Of a DNA stretch of 64,000 nucleotides, positions 21,538-32,118 are shown one piece after another; positions within the stretch are counted from its first letter, which is position 1, and every line of letters starts with the position of its first letter. The notes under the pieces are model-generated. The model worked only from the letters and a program-made list of their open reading frames with translations. It did not search any database and was not told the DNA's origin. The stretch comes from Oxytricha trifallax (Eukaryota; Ciliophora; Spirotrichea; Sporadotrichida; Oxytrichidae). The DNA is taken from contig ARYC01002014.1 in NCBI GenBank assembly GCA_000711775.1, positions 21,035-85,034 on the forward strand, in the 5' to 3' direction. The position numbers and the translations under genes were made by a program.

Positions 21538-22964
21538 TCAAACAAATTTAATCTGCTTGTCTTTGTTGTATCTCTTGAATCTTGCTCTCTATAGTGGCTC
21601 AAGTATGTCATCTAAGGATTATCTAGGATATGAAGGAGCTCTCACGATTATCATCTCTACTATGCTTTTTATTTCTTCGCAGACATCTTCTTACTTTATA
21701 TGCTTCTAAGCTAAGCTAATTGATTGTTTTTCATGCTTAGTACCAAAGTAAGACATGCTTTCCATGTCACTTTCTAATATGATAGCAGCAACTGCCCATA
21801 CATCCCACTAAACAGAGCCATTTGTCCACTTCTCTCTGATTGGGAAGTATCCTGGTGTCCCAAGAACCTTTGCTAATGTTACAATCTCTTATCTTAAGGC
21901 TCTATTGAAATCGATAACTACAACTTCTAAAGGACAGAGGTTGAGCATCACATTTTCAGGCTTTAGATCTCTATGAACATATCCAAGTTCATGCAACTCC
22001 TAGACACCCTTAATCATATCTGAAAGTATATCATTCAAGTCATCCGGATATCTGTTTTGATATAGATAGTCTCTTAGAGTCATTTCATATTTCTTAAGCC
22101 TTAGTGCGATGAACCCAAAGCCTAAAATAACACCGTCTAGCTTAAGCAAGTTCTTGCAATCTCTTTTTTAAGCTTCTCTAAGAACGATATATTCGTTAGC
22201 AAACTCATTCTAATACTGTTCATTCTTAATGAGATAGCTGAAAGGATATACCTTGTATGCAAACTCGTCGACTACTATAAGTTTTGCCTTGCTAGGCACG
22301 TTTATATTCAAGTAGTTTTCTATACAACTGCTAAGATCAACAGCATTTAATGCAGGAATATACATAGCTCTCTCTTAGAAGCATGCTAAAAATGTATTGA
22401 CTCATATCGCTTCTGCCTCTTGAGCTTTTCTTACTACTCTCTTAAAGAATCAAGAGTCTTAGACTTTCTCTTGGCAGGTATAAGTTTTTAAGTCTATTAA
22501 TCTTACAATAAAAACTCGCTTAAATGATGATTTGGCATGTGTCTTTTAACCTTAGCTAAGTGAGTGTAAGACTTCATGCAAGTCGTGCATTAATACCTGC
22601 CATCCACCTTATCATGCATGAAATAAATCCTCGCTTTACCAGAATGTATTTCTTTAATATGCCTCTTCAAGCTCTACTCAGTTGAGAAGAACTTTAAACA
22701 ATCATTGCATTCAAAGTATTTTTATTTTTCAATTGGTTGCTGTTCTTTTAGCTCCTCACATATTCAATTTAAGTTTAAAGTCCTATCTCTGTTCTCCCCT
22801 TCTAGTTAAATACTTCAATTTTGAAGACCTCTGCTTCAAACTCAAAAGCTCTTACTCTACTTCCCTCTCAATATAAATAACTTCTTGCTTTTTATGGTGC
22901 CAAAGTTTAGCTATGATTAAACATTGCAAAGAGAGATTGCTTTACGATTTAAGTTAGCCACCAT
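21538..22964 (-). pseudogene. TBE 57-kDa-type zinc-finger/kinase protein
   Basis: The start MVANLNRKAISLCNV at 22964 matches the TBE-a start (MSGNLLRKAALLG). C2H2 fingers: CNDCLKFFSTEQSLKRH and CTTCMKSYTHLAKVKRH. The kinase part begins after a frame change near 22375-22420 and runs unbroken to UGA 21538-21540: HRDLKPENVML, DFNRALR, GTPGYF, DVWAVAAII. DFG is DFN. A second frame change lies in the N-terminal linker near 22760. About 475 codons in total. The kinase half is in better condition than in TBE-a. Confidence 0.88.
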
Positions 22965-23254
22965 GTTTAAATTCAAATTTAAATTTGTATTAAAAAGCTC
23001 TAATAACCTCTCTAGTTATAGCAACTATGTAAAGGAGTTGGCACTGCAGCACTAATGGTTGATATTGAAGTGTTAGAGCTCAAATTTATACTTAGTTTAT
23101 AACTATAATTTTACTAATTTCATGCTTAATATTTATAATTTTCGTACTAACTTAGATAATAATCAGGTTGGTACTGGTACCAATAAGGTTTTGAACAATT
23201 TTGGAACTTTTCCATTAAAACCTCATTAGTTTAAAAGAAGGTACTAATAAGTTC
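22965..23254. other. TBE-b divergent spacer, left part
   Basis: Non-coding spacer between the 57K start and the nested element, with GGTACTGGTACC and similar short repeats that continue after the insertion (24058-24130). Confidence 0.5.
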
Positions 23255-24054
23255 GGGGGGGGTCTAAGTCGGTGCAAAAAATTTTTCAAAATCCTAAGTC
23301 GGTGCAAAATTTTTATTCGCAAAAACATCAAAATCCCTAAGTCGGTGCATGATCAATTTTTGACATTATTCATATATTTTATCATCCTACCCCACATAAA
23401 AAATATCATTATTAACTAAAATTTATGTCTCAGCTTCTGAATCGAACTCTTCATTAAATTTCGATCATAGTACACACATAATTTAACTGTGACAGATATT
23501 TGTTTAAGTACAATAAAAAAATATTATTTAATATTTTAATATCTTATTAGTCAGTAAGCAACAAAATTAGGGATTAAGAACATCATAGTTATTCGCTAAA
23601 TTTAATGATGTCTGGCCTTATTTTAAAACCATTGACTCAATTAATTGTCTTTTTTTTTAATACACTAATCAATGTGTACGAATTTTTTAATTCCAGACAT
23701 CATTAAATTTAGCGAATAACTATGATGTTCTTAATCCCCAATTTTGTTGCTTACTGACTAATAAGATATTAAAATATGAAATAATATTTTTTTATTTTAC
23801 TTAAACAAATATCTGTCACAGTAAAATTATAAGTGTCCTATGATCGAAATCTCATGAAGGAGTTCGATTCATAAGCTGAAACATAAATTTTAGTTAATAA
23901 TGATACTTTTTATGTGGGGTAGGATGATAAAATATATCAATAATGTCAAAAATTGATTATGCACCAACTTAGGGATTTTGATGTTTTTGAGAAAAAAAAA
24001 TTTGCACCGACTTAGGATTTTGAAAAAATTTTTGCACCGACTTAGACCCCCCCC
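23255..24054. mobile_element. G8-ended foldback element with CTAAGTCGGTGCA iterons
   Basis: It begins with eight G and ends with eight C. CTAAGTCGGTGCA occurs three times inside each end, facing inward, spaced 25-55 bp. The whole 800 bp is a palindrome with arms of about 390 bp. Its centre is a copy of MITE B. The flanks share AAGTT, a weak candidate duplication. It sits in the TBE-b spacer and spares the genes. Confidence 0.8.
23549..23791. mobile_element. MITE B, copy 3, at the centre of the foldback element
   Basis: TTAGTCAGTAAGCAAC and GGGATTAAGAAC pair with their inverse near 23740-23790. The loop contains ACCATTGACTCAATTAATTG, similar to the core of the copies at 44541 and 52883. The AAAACCCC tip is missing here. 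Confidence 0.6.
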
Positions 24055-24335
24055 AAGTTTTGGTACTATTAAATTGGTACCAATTAAAATTAAACCGAAT
24101 AAGTACCAGTACTAATTAAATTTAAACAAATTTAGTACTAATTTAATGGAACTAAATTGATAAAAATGGAGCTCCATCTCTGAAGTTTGTTACAGCTTCT
24201 GCCAGCTTTCTCCACGTATCCTTACCAGGTTGACCTCCTATAAGATGCCCATATTTAATACTAAGATTTTTAACAGTAGGATCCAGAACTCTATATATTA
24301 AAATTTGAAATTCAATAACAAGAGAAGGAACAAGG

Positions 24336-25126
24336 ATGGAATCTATAAGTACTGCAATGAAGAGGGTTGAAGCTTAAGAAATGATCTCAAGATTTAGAAG
24401 CAAGGAAGATCTCTATCGATACCTCACTTAGCATGGTAAGCATGTGACATATACTTAATCATATACTATAGTGGGTTTATTCCTTCCAACGATGGAAGGT
24501 ACCAAAATTTCATTCTTAAAAGCTATACTCTGCGATGAGAAGAAAGCCTTCAAAAACAGTGAAATAAAGTTGATAGATATACCAAACTACCCAGAGATTT
24601 CAGTCACTAATCTCTACGAGGATGCGATGAAAGATGAAGAGTTGGTAGTTTATCTTCCTACCAAGAAACAACTCTCTAACAAGCTTCCAGAAAGGAGCTT
24701 CTTCTTTGGAGTTCTTGGCACTTTAAGAGAGAGTTATCTCAGAGAGATCATTGAAGAAGCTCACAAAAAGCGCTACTCTATTTCTCCTGAAGATTAAAAG
24801 AAGCAAGGCATACTAATAAGCGAGACCTGGCTCGCTGAGCTTAAGAAGCACCCATTCCTCTCTAGTAAGCTTTGATTCATAACTTTGTAGGGAAACCTGG
24901 AACTGGTATATTCCTAATGAAAGAGCATGCGAAGGTTCACAGAGAGAGAAAGTCATAGACTATTTATGAAGTGAGCAAGAGACTTTATAAAGATGTTTAA
25001 AAGCCAGAAGAAATGAACATAGATGCAGGAGCTGGCACAAAGAGAAGAAATATGGGCCCAAGCAAGCCATAAGAAGAGGAAAATAAAGAAAAGCCAAACC
25101 CCTTTATGGGTTAGTTTAATATGTGA
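24336..25126 (+). CDS. TBE 22K-type protein, intact, two introns
   Basis: Starts at ATG 24336 (MESISTAMKRVEAQEM) and ends at UGA 25124-25126. With introns 24436-24471 (36 bp) and 24865-24890 (26 bp) removed, the three exons (100, 393, 236 bp) give one frame of 242 residues and no UGA. Conserved core: NYPEISVTNLYEDAM and LPERSFFFGVLGTL. The C-terminal exon is basic (GAGTKRRNMGPSKPQ). No known domain. It ends 6 bp from the transposase stop on the other strand. Confidence 0.9.
24436..24471 (+). other. Intron 1 of TBE-b 22K gene
   Basis: GTAAGC to CTATAG, 36 bp, phase 1. It is in frame and has no UGA, so its intron nature rests on splice signals and loss of conservation. Confidence 0.7.
24865..24890 (+). 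other. Intron 2 of TBE-b 22K gene
   Basis: GTAAGC to TTGTAG, 26 bp. It contains an in-frame UGA and is not a multiple of three, so splicing is required for the conserved C-terminus. Confidence 0.85.
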
Positions 25127-25132
25127 ACTTAT

Positions 25133-26197
25133 TCATTCATTTAAATCTAAAACTTATTTATAAACATTCATTCTTCCTTCTCTCGCACAAACTGTTGTCT
25201 TATCTATGCTTACTCTCTTGCAGCTACTCTGAATCAAGTCTACTGTATCTATAGGCAAGTCATGCATTAGGTGATATAGCAGCAGTTTCTTGTAGTGGGT
25301 CTTTATTTAACTCCAGTAGAATTCAATTCCATTAAATTAAGGGCTGTAAGGAACATTGTATACAGGAGTAATGTTTAACTCTTCATAAGCTTTCTTAGAC
25401 TCCTTAGTCTTATGAACTGAGAGGTTATCAACAAACAGGATGATCTCTTGGTTACTATACTTATCTCTGAGCTTTTGTAGGAACTCTATATACTACTCTG
25501 GCTTAATATAGCGAGGGTGAATAACATAACTCTCTAAGCCTGAATCTTCACTTATACCAGCTAAAATTGCATGGGTGACTACCTTCACTTTTTAATCATA
25601 GACTTCTATATTATCATACTTCTTATACCAAGACTTATTAATAAAGGTGTTGAATGTAAACACTGCTTCATCAGCGTGTATGAACTTGATGTTATTAGTA
25701 ATAGCTCTCTGCATTTAATCATATATATAGTTTAAATTATTACTATAAAATGGCACTGTAAAATCAATCACTCTCTTCACTCTGTTGACAGTCTTGAAAG
25801 TAATACCATTTCTTCTATAAATGTTGGCTATAGTCTAAGGAGAGATGCGCATATCAGGAAACTTGCGATGAAACATTACAGCTCGCTAGTCTAGAGGAAA
25901 GTGTGCCCAATACTTTAAAGTCTTAGAGTCACAGAGGTAGTCAATATGGTGCTGTGAGAACTTTTATTTTCTAGCAGGATGCTTTCAAGTACCAGAATTA
26001 AAATGCTAAACAGCTAACATGCAGTGATACCTAACTGTTGAGGCACTCTTTCGCAGGAGCTTTGCTATAGCTGCATAATTCAATAATGGTTTGACTAAAT
26101 CTATATTAATACCCGTACCATACCTAAGCTTAAGCAGTAAATCTAAATATTTCTCATCATAAATAGACCCTAAATTTCGCTAATTTCTATTTCTCAT
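25133..26197 (-). CDS. TBE 42-kDa transposase with one UGA
   Basis: From ATG 26195-26197 (MRNRNQRNLGSIYDEKYL) to UGA 25133-25135, 354 codons. The triad is intact: FIHADEAVF, ILFVDNLSVHK, FNGIEFYW. The only lesion is UGA at 25985-25987 in the N-terminal region (NSGT-UGA-KHPARK), so this copy may be inactive or one substitution from active. Otherwise it is closely similar to the TBE-a enzyme, which suggests recent activity or selection. Confidence 0.9.
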
Positions 26198-26215
26198 TTT
26201 GCAAATTGGCCCTAA

Positions 26216-26300
26216 TTTCTCTACTAACCCCAATAAGACCCCAACTATACCCTACAAATCAAAGCACTTATAAACATCACTAAGGGGTTTTGGGGTTTTG
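26216..26300. repeat. TBE-b right terminal inverted repeat
   Basis: Inverse of 21399-21483, ending GGGGTTTTGGGGTTTTG. Confidence 0.93.
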
Positions 26301-27011
26301 ACTCTGAGCAAAGAATTCATACTGAACCAAATTACTTGTAAACCTGAAATAAAACAAGTCACTGATCCTGAGAATTGCGGTTTATTGGCAATACTCGTGG
26401 CAGACCATCTAGCACTTGAGCTGCAAGGAGAACCAATCTTCCATATATTTTCAAGGATTGGATCAGTATGTAAAGTACTACCTAGCCTTCAATCTCACAT
26501 GAAACTAGAGATTGGAAAATCAGGAGTCACAGGGAATGCAGAAGAAACTGAGTTGGTGGCTGAGAAGAGAAATGAAGACCTATGTAAATTGGTAAGTGAG
26601 GAGAAAGGTACCAGAACAACCTACATGAAGTCACATGTTGATGCATGGGATGAATGAGTCCTGGTGAATGGCGACAAAATGAAACTGGTTGACTAAAAAG
26701 AAGATCAAGATTAGTGCTTCAGCGATGCAGAGGAAGACTTAGGAGGAGTAGAAAGCTTCTATTACTCTCAGCAGAGAAAACTAAAAGGTGAAATTGAACT
26801 TAGAATAGGAGGATAAGCAAAGCCAAATCTTATCCAGAGCATGATGTTAGCTAAACCCAAACAAAGTCTCAGAAGAGTGGATCGTGGAAGAATAGGAGGC
26901 AATGGAGAAGTAGAGGGAACAATCAAAGTGAACATGGATGAGTAATCCAACAGGTGTAATGAGGAGGAAGCAACTGTAGAGGAAAAAAGTAATGATATCC
27001 AATCTGAGTAA

Positions 27012-29150
27012 TAAAATACATTGCATTATATATATATATATTAAAGGAGTATTATGCATTTTAATTTACATTTTAGTAATTATCTATCTATCTCTCTAGT
27101 TCGCAAGATAGCTTTGCCAGAAGTTCATCGCATATCATCGCAATTCTACTAAAAATGCTATTCTTTGATATGTCTAAGCCTCACCATATGTCAAGGAAAA
27201 GCCATGATTAAGGTATCTGTCCCTGCCCTGCTAGTGAAGAATATACTCAGATCTTAATACTTAATTTTATATAATCACTATCGTTCATTAAAGTTGAAGA
27301 AAATTTATAATCTTTACTGTTATAACTAACAATTCAAATTATATAAAAATTCATATAATAATTAAAAGAATTTGAGTTATACATACCTAACTGCAAAATA
27401 TACTTAGTTACCACTCTAATCCAATTTTAAATTTAGAATTATGAAATTGATTTTTGTTTATATTTAACTTGTTATAGATTTTATTTTCAAAAATTACCTA
27501 TACAATATATTGGCTGTAAATCATGAATAATTGCATCTATACTAAATTTAATAATTCCACTTGCTTGAATTATAAATTTAATTAAGAAGTTAATTAAATA
27601 GATTTAAATCAAACTTAAAATTCATCTAATTCATGATAATAAGTACTAAACCATCAATCATTAATGCTTCAAAAGTTAATAGTTAATCATTTTATTTTAT
27701 TATAACCTGAATTACAATGTAAAACCTGAAGTGCAATCATTTTATTAATAAATGTAATGGAAACACAAGCAAAAGAGATTCAAAAAGTTTAAATAATAAG
27801 TGAAGATATTGAAGAATTGAATATACAGTAATAATAAATTCCTATTAAATATAACGATAAATGGAGAAAGTCATGAATAATGAAAAATAAATTATAGGTG
27901 TGATTAAAAAATGTATTATATTACTTATATGTTTAAAAAACAATGACTGATTATATTCATTTATCACAAATATAATTTTGTAACATCTTATTTTAAAATG
28001 TGTACTATAAAAAAGTAATCTCAGCAATTATCTTCGGAAATTTATAAAAGTATAAGATTAAATTAATACAAAAAACGTGTTTTTTTGTACTTTTACTCGA
28101 AGCTGTGAACTCAATTTATTTCAATAGTATTGCAATAATTAGTTAGAAGCAAAATTCTAAATAATGTTCAAATGCTTTTAAAAAGATTTTATTTTATAAT
28201 CACTTTGTATTTTGAAAAGGATCTATTAATAAAGTCAATAATACTTATTATATATATTATTTTTAGACTTGGTAGTACTTAAATGTAATTAATTTTTTAT
28301 TGAATTAATTATTTTTTTGGACTTTGTTTTGTCGAAATCAAGAAGCAATTGTATAGAATTATGCTGTCTATAATTACAGGCGATACTAAATAAGTTACAT
28401 TTAGTTTCGCTCCATTCTAAATTAATCATTATAGATATTTAGCGTGTTTCGTATGTATTGAATATGTGCATTGATAATCTGATAGATAAAGTATGAAAGA
28501 GAAATAATTGCAAAATTTAAGTAGTTAATTTAGCTTGATATTTCTTCATAAGTTGAACCTTCACACATTTATAATTTTAAATCATCTTTCATAAATAGGG
28601 AGACTTACGATATAATTAAAACATTTTTCAGCTTCTTTAGCATTTATTTAATGATACCCACTCTTGTATTCACTTTGTAATAATTCTATAATCAAAGTTT
28701 ATGAAATAATTATCATAAAGTTTTATTTTACTTTTTCTTATTAATTTTAATTATAAGGATTATTTATATTTGTTTATATAATTTTAACATTAAGTCATTT
28801 TCCTTTGAATTGATTTCATCTTATCGAAACTCTACTAAAGATTTTAAAATATTTTTAACAACAAAATTGATGTCATTATATTTATATAAAACTTAAATAT
28901 TTCATTTTGCGTTTATTAAAAACAATTATATTTTTAATAATTGTTTAGTTAAAAATAACATTATATTGTAATCTTTTATATAAAATCTAACTTTTTTAAA
29001 ATGTTTTAACTCATATTCTTTTGCTGGGAAACAAGATATTAATATAAAATTAATTATAAGTTAACTATTGTCAACACATTTGCATTTTATTTAAATTTAT
29101 AGAAATATGTATCATTAATAAAAATACATAAAATTAATCGTATTATTAAT
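27012..29150. other. AT-rich spacer, no gene seen
   Basis: It contains a TA microsatellite at 27031-27043 and a hairpin near 28382 (ACTAAAT...ATTTAGT). The frame of the upstream Ulp1-like gene stays open for a while past 27011, but without recognisable features. Confidence 0.4.
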
Positions 29151-30300
29151 ATGGAGCATCTTTTATGGAGAGAAGTGCAGCTATTTAATCAATTTCAGGC
29201 AAAGCAAGTTATTTAAAATTTTTAAGAATTAAGATTTACTTTAAAATTAATAACAAATTAATATTAATGTATCAAAGAAGGTAGAAGAGCTGATTGAATC
29301 AATTAACCTTTTTTACTATACTCCTCCATTCTCAAGGAAAGTAAAGCAATGGCTAATACTTTTTAAAACAACCTTTATGCATAAACACACAAATAAAGTT
29401 AGTTGAATATCATAAATCTTACTATAACATGCTTGATTAATATCATAATATTCAAGATACAGCTTTGCCAAATGCTAATTTTATTATTTGCTTTTAACTG
29501 TAACAGAATCAATGTAGAAATACTAGTTAAGAATTCAAAGCAGAGAAGTTTTAAGTTTTAAACCTGGTTGCTGTGGATGAAGAAGTAACTAAAATATATA
29601 TCTATAGATTTTAATGATTCATCATGCGTGAATGTTTCCATTTTTATTAGAAGTTTTTATAATTTAACCCAAAAAAATATTTGAAAAAAGCCAAATTGCA
29701 AATGAGTATTTATTACTAAAATTAGGTAAATTTTTAGATTTAGAAGATTGAGCCAAGATAAGATAATATTATGTTGAAGGTTATGAAGAATAAAAGTATA
29801 TAAATAAGTATTTAATATAAGTAGATGAATAACTTCACATTTTAATCGAAGTTTTTCATATTTTATGCTAATCTATCTTCAGACTATTAAATGGACTTGT
29901 GGCTCCTGTTGTTGAACCAGCATCTAAGTACATTTAATCTTACTGTAATATTCTTGAAGAATTTATTCCCTTTTAGATTAATTGATTGAGTCACCTTCTC
30001 TATATATACTTTCTGTATATTCTTAATTTGGTAACTTTATGTAAAAAGTTACCATAAAAATTATGAATCACAACATTCTAGAGAGGTGAGAATATTCTAA
30101 TGATTAGTGAGAGAAATCTTACTTATGAGTTTTCCTTTCTTCTTTTTATCTTATAGAGTGCCAAGAATAGAAAAGAAGAACAACTTCTTGAAGATTGCTA
30201 AAGAAATGCTCCTCGGTAAAAAGGTAAATAATCAATTCATCATCTTTCAATTAATATTTACAAAGGGTAATTTTTGCACAATTAGAAAATAAGAATAATT
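29150..30300 (+). other. Possible host coding fragments
   Basis: Plus-strand Gln-reassigned stretches look protein-like: LPNANFIICFQLQQNQCRN and VLNLVAVDEEVTKIYIYRF (29460-29605), LLNGLVAPVVEPASKYIQSY (29888-29950), then a basic piece VPRIEKKNNFLKIAKEMLL (30160-30215) bracketed by ATAG and GTAAAT. They do not join in one frame. No family can be named. Confidence 0.25.
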
Positions 30301-32118
30301 AAATTTCTCAGCTTTTTAAAAAATTTCTTCTCATTAAAAAATCACAAAGTATAACTTTAAATTTAAATTTTGGTACCTTCAATAGTTTATGAAACTAACT
30401 AACTAAATATCTTTTTTTTTAATAAAGTATTCATTTGATTATTACAAAATAAAAAGATAGATAGATAGATATCCTTTTTGTATATAATGAAGTTATTTCT
30501 AAAGCATTACTTTGTTGAAATACTCATTATTTCGTTATTATTTCTTATCATATAAATTAAATGCAATGAAGAAACATTATAGTAGAACTTAATTAGTACA
30601 ACGATTTAAATACATGAGAAGTTAATGCAAAATTCTAATCTAATTATAAATGTAATTTTAGCAAGAACTAACTTGATCTTTTTCTTATTCGCTGCAACAA
30701 TAAAAACTTTCAAGTATAAATTAAGTAAACTTTATTTATATACTAATTATAGATGATCTCTAATACTAGAAGCAATAATAGATGTGCTAGTTCTTACGCA
30801 GTGTTCTATAACTGATGATTCTATTACAACTTAATAATTGATATTAACATTTGAAATTGTAAATGGTACTTCCTTAAATCACAAAGCAGTTTCTTTTACC
30901 TTTGTTTAATATCATTTTAACGATAGTAACTTTCAAAAGCAACCATTAAATAATATTGTAAGTGACTAAGTTCTTATATCTCGAATGCTTCAAGCTGAGG
31001 TTTATGCACTATAAATATTAAAACAGAAGTTGAAAACAGATAAGGGAGCTCAAATTAAACTGCCATCAAATATGTAAAGGAGCTAAAAGTACATCAATCA
31101 ATGAAAGTAAAAAACATCATATGTAGAGATAATGTTATTCTTTCTTCTAATCATAATCAAGCTTGATAATCATTTAAAAAAAATTTGTATTTTATGAGAG
31201 ATTAAGATATAAAATAAATTTAAATTTTTTATCAAAGATGCTATCCTACTCACAATAAATATAAGTCGCAAACATATTATTTTTTATTGTCACTTATTAA
31301 GGGTGGTTATTCACTTTTACTGAGTCCTTGCAAGTTATTGAAATAAATGGGAAAAACGCATATAACTTAAATGATGGTGTTATCTATGATGGCTAATGTA
31401 TGAATAATTTAATTGCTCAACTGATGTCAATTACAAAAATACTAATAATAGTTGCAATTAAATTAAAAATAAGATGTTATAATCATGTTTTCTATGTGAA
31501 ATTATCATTAATTGTTGAACCCCCCTCTTTCTAAAATTAAGGTTCATAAACAAAAACATCATCTTAATGAATTCCTCATTAAAGATATAGAAAATCTAAA
31601 GACTTTTCATGTTAAACCATTAAGAGAAAGCAAGAAAATATTCTTAAGGTAAATTGCAATAAATGAAAGAAGTATGAAGCAAAAAGAACGTATATATCTT
31701 ACTTATAAGAGAAACTTTTTTTTATATTTTATGATTCATGCATTAACAAATTTACTGATGGTAACTATTTGGATATTTGTATGGCTAATAATATAAAATT
31801 TATATAGGTGAATAAGTAATGCTTATAAGGTATTTCTTTTCTGATACCTGATTAAGAGATAGCATTATAAAAATTAGTTTGTCATTTAATTGACTAAACT
31901 TTAAGAAGATTGAAATGCTTCAAAAAAGTGTCACTAAGTTATTAGTAGTAGTAGTAGTAAAATACTTTAGGTAAAATAAATTTAATATGAATAATCACTC
32001 TAGAGAAATATATAAAGCAAGTGTATCAGATTTAGTGGAAATCTACAGCATAACAGTGATACCTCACTTCCCACTCTCACTGATTTCACTGCTTTATAAA
32101 CTCATTGGAGCTTGTTAT
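30301..32118. other. AT-rich spacer with microsatellites
   Basis: It holds GATA repeats at 30456-30471 and a TAG repeat at 31947-31961. The latter, read on the minus strand, is downstream of the LINE and may be its 3' tail. No gene is seen. Confidence 0.4.

Larger units (their letters stand above)
21399..26300. mobile_element. TBE-b: complete telomere-bearing element with nested insertion
   Basis: The element starts CAAAACCCCAAAACCCC and ends with the inverse. The target duplication is ACT (21396-21398 and 26301-26303). The inverted repeats of about 86 bp are close to those of TBE-c at 62608. Without the nested 800-bp element its length is about 4.1 kb, like TBE-a. The order is 57K (-), 22K (+), transposase (-). 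Confidence 0.97.
20826..27011 (+). pseudogene. Ulp1-like (C48-type) protein family, copy 1, interrupted by TBE-b
   Basis: The frame is open from ATG 20826 (MTTRMATIVCCPSTRNLIEK) to the ACT at 21396-21398. It continues in the same frame from the second ACT at 26301-26303 once TBE-b is skipped, to UGA 26655-26657: 191 plus 118 codons. The same frame stays open and protein-like beyond this UGA to about 27011 (GGVESFYYSQQRKLKGEIEL). ENCGLLAILVADHLALEL resembles the DCG cysteine motif of Ulp1-type proteases, with Asn before Cys. The His and Asp of a catalytic triad are not identified. Paralogues at 49973-51904 and about 60850-61745 show the tail after this motif is also conserved (SHVDAWDE here, SHVDQWEE there). 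Confidence 0.6.
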
